A stretch of DNA of 64,000 nt, from assembly GCF_003463065.1 (NCBI RefSeq), contig NZ_QSCM01000007.1, forward strand, positions 105,022-169,021, given 5' to 3'. The position numbers and the translations under genes are program-made. This stretch comes from Blautia sp. OF03-15BH. Lineage in GTDB: Bacteria > Bacillota > Clostridia > Lachnospirales > Lachnospiraceae. Within the stretch, counting starts at the first letter, position 1. Every line of letters begins with the position of its first letter. Below the pieces are notes generated by a model, which made no database searches, had not been told where the DNA came from, and saw nothing but the letters and a program-made list of their open reading frames with translations. Positions 8,451 through 16,688 of this stretch are shown one piece after another.

Positions 8451-9808
8451 TGGCAGAAGGAAGAAAAAGCATGGAAACGGCCCTGGCCATTATCGGCGGC
8501 GGACCGGCAGGCCTGGCGGCAGCACTGGCAGCCCGCGAGGCAGGTGTGGAAGATATCCTGATCCTGGAACGTGATTCGGTCCTTGGCGGGATCCTGAACC
8601 AGTGTATCCACAACGGTTTTGGTCTCCATACCTTCAAGGAAGAGCTTACAGGACCGGAATACGCTTACCGCTTCATCAAACGGGTGGAAGAAGCAGGGAT
8701 CCCCTGCCTTACTGACACCATGGTGGTGGACCTGGAAGAAGAAGAGGGCGAAAAATACATCACAGCCATGAACCGTAAGGACGGCATCCTGACGATCCGG
8801 ACGAAGGCCATCATCCTGGCCATGGGCTGCCGGGAGAGACCGAGGGGAGCCTTGAATATCCCCGGTTTCCGTCCTGCCGGTGTCTATTCCGCAGGAACAG
8901 CCCAGCGCCTGGTCAACATCGAGGGAAAGATGCCGGGCAGGGATGTGGTGATCTTAGGCTCCGGTGATATCGGTCTTATCATGGCGCGCCGGATGACACT
9001 GGAAGGGGCAAAGGTCCATACGGTAGCAGAGATCATGCCCTATTCCGGCGGCCTGAAACGGAACATTGTCCAGTGCCTGGACGATTTCGGCATTCCCCTG
9101 AAGCTGTCTACCACAGTGGTGAAGATCCATGGAAAAGAGCGGGTGGAAGGCGTGACCTTGGCGAAAGTGGATGAGCGGATGAAACCCATTCCCGGCACAG
9201 AGGAATACATTCCCTGTGATACGCTGCTCCTGTCGGTAGGTCTTCTTCCGGAGAATGAACTGACGGAGGAGCTGGGGGCGAAGATGTCACCTGTCACCCG
9301 CGGTCCCCTGGTCAACGAGAGCATGGAGACGAGCCTATCCGGTGTCTTTGCCTGTGGAAATGTCCTCCACGTCCACGACCTCGTGGATTTCGTGAGCCAG
9401 GAAGCGGCCCTTGCAGGAAAAGCTGCGGCGGAATGGCTGAAGGAGAATGGAAACAACGTCACAGAGGCGGACCTGGTGCTGGAGCAGGCGGAGAAGCAGG
9501 AGACAGCGGCAGGGCGGATGCAGGCGGAGAAAACAGCCATCACGGTAGAACCTGGCGCCCATGTGCGCTACACCGTTCCATCTAAGATCCGCCCGGACAA
9601 AGCCGGTGAAGAGACCCTCATCCGTTTCCGTGTGGACAACGTATTGAAAGACCATTATCTCTGCGTCTCCTACAATGGTGAGCTGATATCCCGCAAAAAG
9701 AAACGGATCCTGGCTCCCGGCGAGATGGAGCAGGTAGTCATCCGGCACAGTGATTTTGAAAAATATCCGGAGCTGTCCCGGATCACCGTACACATCGAAG
9801 CAGAATAG
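8450..9808 (+). CDS. NAD(P)/FAD-dependent oxidoreductase partner subunit
   Basis: 452 residues of the HcnB/NoxA-type flavoprotein family that accompanies short GlpA-like dehydrogenases in Firmicutes. An FAD dinucleotide fold lies near 14-30 (IIGGGPAGLAAALAAR), a second NAD-binding fold near 165 (VILGSGDIGLIMARR), and the conserved GVFACGNVLHVHDLVD near the C-terminal FAD contact. A ~100-residue tail follows. Its ATG overlaps the previous TAA by one base. Likely passes electrons from the dehydrogenase to NAD(P)+ or another acceptor; direction and acceptor are inferred. Confidence 0.85.
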   Translation: MAEGRKSMETALAIIGGGPAGLAAALAAREAGVEDILILERDSVLGGILNQCIHNGFGLHTFKEELTGPEYAYRFIKRVEEAGIPCLTDTMVVDLEEEEGEKYITAMNRKDGILTIRTKAIILAMGCRERPRGALNIPGFRPAGVYSAGTAQRLVNIEGKMPGRDVVILGSGDIGLIMARRMTLEGAKVHTVAEIMPYSGGLKRNIVQCLDDFGIPLKLSTTVVKIHGKERVEGVTLAKVDERMKPIPGTEEYIPCDTLLLSVGLLPENELTEELGAKMSPVTRGPLVNESMETSLSGVFACGNVLHVHDLVDFVSQEAALAGKAAAEWLKENGNNVTEADLVLEQAEKQETAAGRMQAEKTAITVEPGAHVRYTVPSKIRPDKAGEETLIRFRVDNVLKDHYLCVSYNGELISRKKKRILAPGEMEQVVIRHSDFEKYPELSRITVHIEAE

Positions 9809-9820
9809 GAGGGGGAGAAG

Positions 9821-10186
9821 ATGGAAAAAAGAGAATTAACCTGTATCGGCTGCCCTCTGGGCTGCGCTCTGACAGTGAGCCTGGAAGCGGGAAAAGTCAT
9901 TTCTGTTGAGGGATACACCTGCAAACGCGGCCATGACTACGGCGAAAAAGAATGTACAAATCCGATGCGGACTGTAACCAGCAGCGTTCCGGTAAAGAAC
10001 GGCGTCATCCCCATGGTCTCTGTTAAAACCGCAGCGGACATTCCCAAAGGAAAGATCCTGGAATGTATGGAAGCAATCCACACCGCCACCGTCCGGGCTC
10101 CGGTCCACCTCGGGGATATCATCCTGGCAGATATCGCCGGGACAGGCGTGGATCTGGTTGCGACGAAGACGGTAGGAAGAAGATAG
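9821..10186 (+). CDS. DUF1667 iron-sulfur/zinc small protein
   Basis: 121 residues. The N-terminal Cys motif CIGCPLGCALTV and a second pair in CKRGHDYGEKEC resemble the four-Cys cluster-binding head of molybdopterin oxidoreductases. This is the DUF1667 family, habitually third in the GlpA-like/flavoprotein operon and probably an electron-transfer subunit. AGGAGGGGGAGA precedes the ATG, 12 bases after the previous stop. It converges on the AraC gene with only 14 bases between stops. Its 3' 290 bases are duplicated at 14137-14425. Function within the complex is inferred. Confidence 0.85.
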   Translation: MEKRELTCIGCPLGCALTVSLEAGKVISVEGYTCKRGHDYGEKECTNPMRTVTSSVPVKNGVIPMVSVKTAADIPKGKILECMEAIHTATVRAPVHLGDIILADIAGTGVDLVATKTVGRR

Positions 10187-10200
10187 GAAAGATAACCGGT

Positions 10201-11055
10201 TTACTCTTCTTTTGTATGAAAAGAACGGTCAGAAAGTGCTTTCTGGCGGTAAAGCGAAGGAGAGAGACCGGTTTTCTTTTTGAAGGCCATAGAAAAGTAT
10301 TGTTCTGAGAGATACCCGCAATAGTAGGCAATATCAGCACAGGAAAAATCAGAGTTCGTTAAAAAATAACGGGCTCTTTTCAATTTCAGATCTGTGAGAT
10401 ATTCCTGAATGGTGACGCCTGTGATCTCTTTGAAAATGCGATAAAGATACGTGCGTTCCAGACCGACAGCATCGGAAATGCTTTGCACGGAAATATTCTT
10501 AAAATAAGAATTTTCAATCAGAGAAACCGCCTGGCTTACGTAATATTCTTTTCTGGTTAACGGTTTGATGTTCTGGTTGTATTGCATCAGTCTGGAACAA
10601 AGAGCATAAAACTGCCCAAGAGCAAAATAGCTGTCGGAAATAGACGCTGTGTTTAAGTCAACGAGAGGTTTTATGATATTGGCAAGCTCTGTTGTCGAAT
10701 CATAATGAAGGATAGGAAGCTGGTAAGTAATATTACACAACTGCATGATTTCCAGAGCATCCGTTCCATCAAAACCAACCCAATAGTAGACCCATGGATC
10801 CTGGGGATCAGACTGATAGCAGATGGGAACATGAGGAAAGAGAACGAAACAGTCATTTTTTTGCAGATGATAGGTCTGTTCACGCAGCTGATAAGTTCCT
10901 TTGCCGGATACAATGATATGCAGGACAAAATGGTCAACTGCCTTTTGCGTAGAATAATGTCCATGCAGAGTTTCATGGTAACCGCAGTCCAGAATCGTGA
11001 TAGTTTCCTTTGTGGATGGATTGGAACGGAAATAACTGATTTTTTTAACAGTCAT
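10201..11055 (-). CDS. AraC-family transcriptional regulator
   Basis: 284 residues. The N-terminal cupin-like ligand domain includes HYSTQKAVDHFVLHIIVSGK. The C-terminal double helix-turn-helix (about 185-280) has SISDAVGLERTYLYRIFKE and DIAYYCGYLSEQYFSMAFKK. The start at 11055 is chosen because AAAGGAG sits 6 bases upstream; a longer frame from 11145 has no such site. It lies next to and opposite the glycerol-3-phosphate genes and diverges from the MBL hydrolase. It probably controls one or both; the effector is unknown. Confidence 0.9.
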   Translation of the reverse strand: MTVKKISYFRSNPSTKETITILDCGYHETLHGHYSTQKAVDHFVLHIIVSGKGTYQLREQTYHLQKNDCFVLFPHVPICYQSDPQDPWVYYWVGFDGTDALEIMQLCNITYQLPILHYDSTTELANIIKPLVDLNTASISDSYFALGQFYALCSRLMQYNQNIKPLTRKEYYVSQAVSLIENSYFKNISVQSISDAVGLERTYLYRIFKEITGVTIQEYLTDLKLKRARYFLTNSDFSCADIAYYCGYLSEQYFSMAFKKKTGLSPSLYRQKALSDRSFHTKEE

Positions 11056-11375
11056 GAGAACTCCTTTCAAACAAAATTCCAACGTAGCTGTTATGCAGAC
11101 TTCCATTGGATCATAGAACAACAAAATATGAAATAGTAACAACAAAATTCTCTTTTCATTTTACCAGAATATGGTATAAATAACAATATGGAAAGATAAA
11201 ACAGACGGAGAAATACATCAAAAGTAACGAAGGAAAAATAGAAAAAAGATAAACAAAAGAAAAAACATACAAAAAAGAGCTATATTTTCTAAATACAAAC
11301 AAAATGTTTATGACAACATTTTATGTAATTTCTCTGAAACTTTTCAATTATAAAATAACGGATGAGGTGACAGAC
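11056..11375. other. AT-rich divergent intergenic region
   Basis: 320 bases between the AraC gene and the MBL hydrolase, very A/T rich with many AAAAC/ACAAAA tracts. It must hold both divergent promoters and probably AraC operators. I see no convincing full promoter pair or RNA element. Confidence 0.4.
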
Positions 11376-12200
11376 ATGAAAATTACTTATTATGGGACAT
11401 CAGCTGCGGAAGCCTGGCCGGCATTATTTTGTGAATGTGAGGCATGCAGGCTTGCAAGAAAGTATGGAGGGAAGAATGTAAGAACCAGAAGCCAGGCACT
11501 GATCGATGATACATTGCTGCTGGATTTTCCACCGGATACCAATTACCATGCACAGGTGTTGGGACTCAATCTCAGGAAAGTCCGGACGCTATTACTTACG
11601 CACAGCCATCACGATCATTTCTTTCCGGCAGATCTTGGATTGAGAGCTGACCAGTATGCAGAAGGTCTTACAGAGGAAAAACTTACCGTATATGGAAATG
11701 AAACAGTTATAAGTATGTGTGAGGATGCAAAGCGGGTCTACAGGGATCCGGAACAATATATTACGTTCCATGAGATCCAGCCGTTTGAAACATTTGAAAC
11801 GCCGGATGGTTATCAGGTGACGACTCTTCTGGCAGATCATAACCCATCGGAGAAGTCCATGATGTATCTGATCCAAAGAGAAGGAAAACAGATCTTATAT
11901 GCCCATGATACAGGAATCTTCCCCGAAAGCACCTGGAAATTTCTGGAAGGAAAATATCTGGATCTGGCAAGTCTTGACTGTACGGCACTGAGCAGGGACT
12001 GGAGACAGGGGCATATGGGTTTTCAGGCAGTTGATGAAGTCCGCGACCGTCTGAAAAAAATGGGATGCATCGATGAGAAAACAACACTGGTGTTGAACCA
12101 TATGGCCCATTACGGAGACTTTACGCATGAGAAAATCTGTGCGCTGGAGAATCCGAAAGGCTATGAGGTTGCCTATGACGGCTGTTCTTTTGAAGTATAA
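11376..12200 (+). CDS. PhnP-like MBL-fold metallohydrolase
   Basis: 274 residues. The zinc signature HSHHDHFFPADL lies near 75, and later ligands in ADHNPSE and AHDTG. An upstream Cys cluster ECEACRLARKYGGKNVRTRS resembles PhnP-type phosphodiesterases acting on cyclic phosphate sugars. Start 11376 has GATGAGGTGA upstream; the longer frame from 11304 lacks a site. Set in a glycerophosphodiester region, a cyclic phosphodiesterase role is plausible but inferred. The C-terminus is normal, but the downstream sequence is decayed. Confidence 0.82.
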   Translation: MKITYYGTSAAEAWPALFCECEACRLARKYGGKNVRTRSQALIDDTLLLDFPPDTNYHAQVLGLNLRKVRTLLLTHSHHDHFFPADLGLRADQYAEGLTEEKLTVYGNETVISMCEDAKRVYRDPEQYITFHEIQPFETFETPDGYQVTTLLADHNPSEKSMMYLIQREGKQILYAHDTGIFPESTWKFLEGKYLDLASLDCTALSRDWRQGHMGFQAVDEVRDRLKKMGCIDEKTTLVLNHMAHYGDFTHEKICALENPKGYEVAYDGCSFEV

Positions 12201-12202
12201 CT

Positions 12203-12574
12203 GCCAGTTACGTTGGGCTTTATCAAATTGAAGATACGGATGGAAAAATTTATACACTGATAACCACCGGCTCCTGCCTTGGAACAGCAGTTAATATGAA
12301 TGTCTGTGAGGCAGCAGGCGAGATCAGCACACTGCCTTCTGAGACTACAAAATCTTATGGTATGCAGATGATGGAAGAAATGGAATCCCATTTCCCGAAT
12401 GTATTCTACGATAACCTCTGGGATCGTAAATATATGCCGTCCGGTATGTGGAATGTATTCCAGGTTGCTGCCGGTATGTTCTGTGAAGATCAGTCCGATG
12501 ACAGCAAGCAGGAGATCATCGATTACCTGAAAGAAAACCATACAGATCTTTACGAGGCTGCTCAGGAATCATAA
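12203..12574 (+). pseudogene. C-terminal fragment of an unrecognised protein
   Basis: An open frame starts right after the MBL stop with no start codon for about 95 bases. It reads SYVGLYQIEDTDGKIYTLIT, then GSCLGTAVNMN, and ends DYLKENHTDLYEAAQES. Methionine 12296 has no ribosome binding site. The acidic, aromatic sequence looks like the tail of a larger protein whose 5' part is lost. I could not place the family. A GGAGCT/AGCTCC stem with T run follows at 12586-12609 and may be its terminator. Confidence 0.5.
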
Positions 12575-12629
12575 AGACAGGAAGGGAGCTGGAAGACAGC
12601 TCCCTTTTTTAAGTTTACCAGCAGCGAGG

Positions 12630-12752
12630 ATGACAGAAGATGGAGAAAAAAGAAAAAGGATCTTGTTATCACTAAGCATACCGGCCTTCCTTTTGACTGT
12701 GATCTTTATGATCGTTCCCCTTGGAAATGCGCTGAGGGTATCTTTTTTTTAG
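12630..12752 (+). pseudogene. N-terminal fragment of a UgpA/MalF-like ABC permease
   Basis: 40 codons: a basic head (MTEDGEKRKR), then one hydrophobic segment SIPAFLLTVIFMIVPLGNAL, typical of the first membrane helix of binding-protein-dependent sugar permeases. A stop follows at once. The rest of the gene is missing. It continues in the same frame into the next fragment. Confidence 0.6.
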
Positions 12753-12773
12753 AAGCAGGGAGGTGGAGTACTG

Positions 12774-12950
12774 ATGGCAGATCTCTGGAAAGGTATGAAA
12801 AACTCCTTTGTTTATGTTGTGGAAGTCTGTATTTTGGAAATCGTATTAGGAGGTCTTGCCGCTTACGGGCTTGCACGGGCCGGCGGAAAAATTTCCAATG
12901 CATTCCGTACCGTGAACATCTGTATCATGATGAAAAGGATGAAAGAGTGA
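12774..12950 (+). pseudogene. Internal fragment of a UgpE/MalG-like ABC permease
   Basis: 58 codons read LWKGMKNSFVYVVEVCILEI, then VLGGLAAYGLARAGGKISNA. This is the conserved second-helix region of MalG/UgpE permeases (W..L.NS....LG..AAYGLAR). It ends in unrelated sequence. With the UgpA-like head just upstream, this looks like a deletion that joined the start of one permease gene to the middle of the next. Confidence 0.6.
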
Positions 12951-13801
12951 AGAGTATGAAATATCAGTGGAAAAAAGGAATGTCACTTAGTTTTTTTCAG
13001 AATGAGAAAAGAGAATCGATCGGAGTTGATCCGGAGATCTTAAGAGAAGTCGGGGAACATGGTTTTGACTGTGTGGAACTGTCTTTTTCTCATGATGAAT
13101 ATTTCTATAAATATCGTTTTACAGAAGAAGAAAATGCAGAAAAACTGGCTTCTTACTGTAAGGAGTCGGGGCTTGAAATCTGGAGCATCCATCTTCCGTT
13201 CTCAGAAAAATGGGATCTGTCCAATGATGATGCGAAAGAAGCACTGGCTGATGACCGGAAGCTGATAGAAGCTGCAGAAGAAGCCGGAATCCGCGTAGCA
13301 GTGATCCATCCGAGCTTTGAACCCATTCCGGAAGCAGACAGGGCAAAGAGAATAGAAAATGCGAAAAAGAATCTGAAACTTCTGAATCAGACGGCAAAAG
13401 AGCATGGAATTGTGCTTGCGCTGGAAAATCTTCCGCGGACCTGTCTTGGCAATCATTCCGAGGAGATGATCGAACTTCTGAAAGCCACAGGAACCTCCTT
13501 TATTTTTGATACGAATCATTCTCTGGATGAGGATAATGTGGAATTCTTGAGAAATATGATCGCCCATGGCTATTGTCCGGTTTCGCTTCATATTTCTGAC
13601 TATGATTTTATCGATGAGAGACATGATCTGCCGGGGCATGGGATCAACCAGTGGGGAAAATTACTGGATCTGTTGGAAAACGCAGGTTACAGTGGCCCTG
13701 CTTTATATGAGATCCGTCATGTGGTATCGGAAGAACGGATTATTTCTTTTGATGAAGTAACTGAAAATATCAACAGCCTTCTGAATGGAGACATAAAATA
13801 A
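12947..13801 (+). CDS. Sugar phosphate isomerase/epimerase-like TIM-barrel protein
   Basis: 284 residues of the xylose-isomerase-like TIM-barrel family (AP-endonuclease 2 superfamily). Metal-site motifs are visible: SIHLPF near 83, VIHPSFEP near 110, ALENLPR near 158, FDTNHS near 186, LHISDYD near 213 and YEIRH near 258. A GTG at 12947 has AAAGGATGAAAGA upstream; an ATG at 12956 is the alternative. The substrate cannot be read from sequence. Its position among glycerophosphodiester genes and ugp debris suggests a sugar-polyol or phospho-sugar step. Confidence 0.8.
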   Translation: MKSMKYQWKKGMSLSFFQNEKRESIGVDPEILREVGEHGFDCVELSFSHDEYFYKYRFTEEENAEKLASYCKESGLEIWSIHLPFSEKWDLSNDDAKEALADDRKLIEAAEEAGIRVAVIHPSFEPIPEADRAKRIENAKKNLKLLNQTAKEHGIVLALENLPRTCLGNHSEEMIELLKATGTSFIFDTNHSLDEDNVEFLRNMIAHGYCPVSLHISDYDFIDERHDLPGHGINQWGKLLDLLENAGYSGPALYEIRHVVSEERIISFDEVTENINSLLNGDIK

Positions 13802-13811
13802 AATTAAGAGG

Positions 13812-14426
13812 CAGGAGGAACAGGAAATGTATGATGTTACTGATCATTGGCGGGGGTGTGACCGGATCAGCGATCGCAAGAGAGCTTTCCCGCTATGATT
13901 TGAAGACTGCATTGTTTGAAAAAGGAGAGGACGTCTGTTCCGGCACCTCCAAGGCAAACAGCGGCATCGCCCATGCCGGTTTTGATGCAGCTCCCGGCAG
14001 CTGGAAGGCCAAAATGAACATCCGCGGAAGCCGGATGCTGGAGGAGCTTTCCAGAAAGCTGGACTTTCCTTATAAGAGGAACGGTTCCCTGGTGCTTTGT
14101 TTTGATGAAAAGGACCGCCCCATCTGGAAAAAAAAGTCCTTTCTGTTGAGGGATACACCTGCAAACGCGGCTATGACTACGGCGAAAAAGAATGTACAAA
14201 TCCGATGCGGACTGTAACCAGCAGCGTTCCGGTAAAGAACGGCGTCATCCCCATGGTCTCTGTTAAAACCGCAGCTGACATTCCCAAAGGAAAGATCCTG
14301 GAATGTATGGAAGCGATCCACACCGCCGCCGTCCAGGCTCCGGTCCACCTCGGAGATATCATCCTGGCAGACATCGCCGGGACAGGCGTGGATCTGGTTG
14401 CGACGAAAACGGTAGGAAGAAGATAA
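13812..14426 (+). pseudogene. Internally deleted second copy of the GlpA-like to DUF1667 genes
   Basis: The first ~322 bases are nearly identical to 6981-7303 (start of the GlpA-like gene), and the last ~289 to 9898-10186 (end of the DUF1667 gene). The 2.6 kb between is missing. An extra T after the start (GATGTTACTG for GATGTACTG) and a lost C in the CCCCC run break the frame. A chimeric 128-codon frame remains, with GGGVTG but no domain end. A recombination relic, not a working gene. Confidence 0.9.
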
Positions 14427-14430
14427 AAAG

Positions 14431-14474
14431 AAAAAATGGCTGTTCCGGATTTAAGGGAGTAGCCATTTTTCTTT
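14431..14474 (+). terminator. Terminator after the deleted glp copy
   Basis: AAAAAATGGCT pairs with AGCCATTTTTCTTT across a 19-base loop, a few bases after the pseudogene stop. Confidence 0.75.
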
Positions 14475-14795
14475 ACGGTTTCAATCGCACAATTTGCTGT
14501 ATGTTTTTTTGATTTGCCTTTGTTACGGCATAGTGGGTTAATGCTAAATATTCTTGCTGATTTTCGCCATATATCTCCTTAAAGTGGTAGGTTAATGGTG
14601 ATTTTACACTATGTTCAGCGATAAGCATATATTTTAGAAACATTATAGAGAGAATCTGTCAAGAAGCACATCTCCAATGGAAAAATCCGGTTCTCTATGC
14701 TAAAGTAAAGCTGTCGGAACCATTTTATCGATAAAGCATTTATTAAGTATAAGAGAATCTGCCGGTTTAACAACGGCAGATAAAAGGAGAGTAGC
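14475..14795. other. Intergenic stretch with a small reverse-strand start
   Basis: No complete gene. On the minus strand an AAGGAGATAT site precedes ATG GCG AAA ATC AGC (near 14565), but the frame stops after eight codons, so it is at most a relic. The ZIP gene's promoter must lie in the 3' part; I see no convincing pair of boxes. Confidence 0.35.
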
Positions 14796-15575
14796 ATGAC
14801 AGTATTTTTCGGTCTTATGATACCGTTTCTTGGTACCACTCTGGGTGCAGCCTGTGTATTCTTTCTGAAAAATGCGTTGGGGACAAAAGTTCAGAAAGCA
14901 CTTCTTGGTTTTGCCTCCGGAGTTATGGTGGCAGCTTCTGTCTGGTCCCTGCTGATCCCAGCTATGGATCTGTCTGCTTCCATGGGAAGACTGGCCTTTG
15001 TCCCGGCCTGCGGAGGGCTGTTGGCCGGCATGGCTTTTCTGCTTCTTATGGATCGGGTGATCCCGCATCTTCACATGGGAGCAGAGAAGGCGGAAGGACC
15101 CAGCTGTTCGCTAAAAAAAAGTACCATGCTGGTACTGGCAGTCACTCTTCATAACATTCCGGAAGGTATGGCGGTTGGTGTGGTTTTTGCCGGCATGCTG
15201 GCAGAAAATGCGCATATCACCACGGCTGCGGCTTTTGCCCTCGCCATTGGTATTGCCATTCAGAACTTCCCGGAAGGAGCCATCATTTCCCTTCCGCTGA
15301 AAGCGGAGAATGATATGAGCAGAGGAAAAGCCTTTCTAGGAGGAATGCTTTCCGGTGTGGTGGAGCCCATTGCAGCTTTCCTTACGATCCTGCTTTCAGA
15401 CCTTCTCACACCGGTCCTGCCCTGGTTTCTTTCCTTTGCTGCCGGAGCCATGCTTTATGTAGTCGTCGAAGAACTGATTCCGGAAGCCAGTGAAGGTGAA
15501 CACAGCAATGTCGGTACCATCGGTTTTGCCATAGGCTTCGTATTGATGATGCTGCTCGATGTGACCTTGGGGTAA
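14796..15575 (+). CDS. ZIP-family metal transporter
   Basis: 259-residue inner-membrane divalent metal (Zn/Fe/Mn) importer of the ZIP family. About eight hydrophobic segments are present. The two metal-site helices are VTLHNIPEGMAVGVVFAG near 108-125 and GIAIQNFPEGAIISLPL near 152-168. AAAAGGAGAG precedes the ATG by 7 bases. It stands alone with unrelated neighbours. The substrate metal is not determined by sequence. Confidence 0.92.
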   Translation: MTVFFGLMIPFLGTTLGAACVFFLKNALGTKVQKALLGFASGVMVAASVWSLLIPAMDLSASMGRLAFVPACGGLLAGMAFLLLMDRVIPHLHMGAEKAEGPSCSLKKSTMLVLAVTLHNIPEGMAVGVVFAGMLAENAHITTAAAFALAIGIAIQNFPEGAIISLPLKAENDMSRGKAFLGGMLSGVVEPIAAFLTILLSDLLTPVLPWFLSFAAGAMLYVVVEELIPEASEGEHSNVGTIGFAIGFVLMMLLDVTLG

Positions 15576-15594
15576 ATTATCCTTTGTTTTAACT

Positions 15595-15711
15595 GTGGAT
15601 GCAGCAGGAGCATTTAATATCCTGCGGAAATATCTTTCCGTATCCGGAAAGGAAAAAGAACTGTCCGTAACCGGACTAAAAAATCCAGAAATAATAAAAG
15701 TAGCTGTATAG
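15595..15711 (+). pseudogene. C-terminal remnant of an IS605-type TnpB
   Basis: A frame ending in TAG at 15709 reads VDAAGAFNILRKYLSVSGK and ends NPEIIKVAV. The D-x-x-G-A-x-N-I-L-R-K block is the conserved tail after the zinc ribbon of TnpB proteins (RNA-guided nucleases of IS200/IS605 elements). A CFNCG string in the neighbouring frame (about 15583-15600) looks like the ribbon's last Cys pair, displaced by an indel. Everything upstream is lost. Confidence 0.6.
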
Positions 15712-15850
15712 CCGAACGGTAAGCAGTATTGGTGTCATGGACGAACCCTGAAAAAGGGCGGTATCCCGCCAGATTTCAGATGCTCTGGTCACTTAGTTGC
15801 CGAGTAGTTCACAAATGCAAAGGCGTACGGTGGATGGGTTGACGGCAAGT
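15712..15850 (+). other. Structured sequence after the TnpB tail, possible omega-RNA/right-end relic
   Basis: Directly after the TnpB-like stop there are two compact stems, CCCTGAAAAAGGG and GGCGGTATCCCGCC, followed by an A/G-rich segment. In IS605-type elements the guide RNA scaffold overlaps the end of tnpB and the right end, so this position fits. Assignment is inference from position and structure only. Confidence 0.35.
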
Positions 15851-15921
15851 TTTTAGAGATATCACTGAAAGCTATCCCAGCGAATTTAATAGACATTTTT
15901 GGGAAAGCGTGATGGGAAATA

Positions 15922-15969
15922 TGCAAAGGAGGGCGGCTCAAAATCGCGAGTCCACCGCCCTCCTTTGCA
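15922..15969. repeat. Perfect 15-bp inverted repeat
   Basis: TGCAAAGGAGGGCGG at 15922-15936 is exactly matched by its reverse complement at 15955-15969 across an 18-base loop. There is no T run on either side, so it is not a simple terminator. It borders the 53-bp tandem array. Confidence 0.85.
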
Positions 15970-15997
15970 CTTCTCCCAGCGGTCTCGCCTTAGAAAA

Positions 15998-16318
15998 CAG
16001 GCAATGTATCACTTCGATTTCGTTGACTCTAATTGGCTTTTTTTGGTTTTCAGGTAATGTATCACTTCGATTTCGTTGACTCTAATTGGCTTTTTTTAGT
16101 TTTCAGGCAATGTATCGCTCTGATTTCGTTGACTCTAATTGGCTTTTTTTGGTTTTCAGGCAATGTATCACTTCGATTTCGTTGACTCTATTTGGAATTT
16201 TGGGGTTTTCGGGCAATGTATCACTTCGATTTCGTTGACTCTAATTGGCTTTTTTTAGTTTTCAGGCAATGTATCACTTCGATTTGATTGACTCTAATTG
16301 GATTTTTAAGATTTTCAG
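15998..16318 (+). repeat. 53-bp tandem repeat array, six units
   Basis: Units begin with CAGGCAATGTATCAC at 15998, 16051, 16104, 16157, 16210 and 16263, an exact 53-base period; a seventh begins at 16316 and decays. Each unit carries TTCGTTGACTCTAATTGG and a T7 run. Units differ at a few sites (for example ATCGCTCTG in the third and GGAATTTTGGGG in the fourth). The period is not a multiple of three and frames are closed, so it is non-coding. There are no unique spacers, so it is not CRISPR. Confidence 0.9.
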
Positions 16319-16478
16319 GCAATTGACGCCTCTATTTTTGCTTACTTATTTCGGTATTTTACGATATGCAGTCAATTCAGGCTTATATTTAGCTATCTCT
16401 GATATTTTGATCGTTTCATTTTGTGCCATTTATTAAATAATTGGCTCGTGAACTAACTCCTACTCGTCATTTTATGTA

Positions 16479-16688
16479 TCCCTATCACAAACAGAAGAAA
16501 CATTAAGAAAAGATAACATTGTCGGTGCGGAACCTGAAACCTCAGTGCATTATAATGTCGGAAAAGAAGTAAGAACTGCGATTGAAAAGATTGGAGGAAC
16601 TATGCCAGAAGATTTGCCAATGCTGGAAAAAAGTATACAGCAGATAGAAAAAGAACAGATGCAGAATCAGCATTCTCATACCTCATAA
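16479..16688 (+). pseudogene. C-terminal fragment of DinD-like DNA-damage-inducible protein
   Basis: The frame reads SQTEETLRKDNIVGAEPETS, then HYNVGKEVRTAIEKIGGTMP, then EDLPMLEKSIQQIEKEQ before the stop. The VGK.VR..I..IGGTMPEDLP..EKSI block is the hallmark of the DinD C-terminus. No start or N-terminal BRO/KilA-type part is present; the upstream sequence is the repeat array and AT-rich filler. Confidence 0.85.

Noticed and set aside
14303..14512. Plus-strand frame rich in His/Arg after the glp duplicate
   Set aside because: A frame-shifted reading of the duplicated DUF1667 sequence; the same artefact appears at 10063.
15700..15800. tRNA-like sequence
   Set aside because: No acceptor/anticodon/T-arm cloverleaf can be formed; GTTC-type T-loop absent.
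15998..16318. CRISPR array
   Set aside because: The repeats are contiguous with a 53-base period and no unique spacers; there are no cas genes.
16245..16436. 63-codon frame MAFFSFQAMYHFDLIDSN...
   Set aside because: It starts within the tandem repeat array, has no ribosome site, and reads repeat-derived residues.
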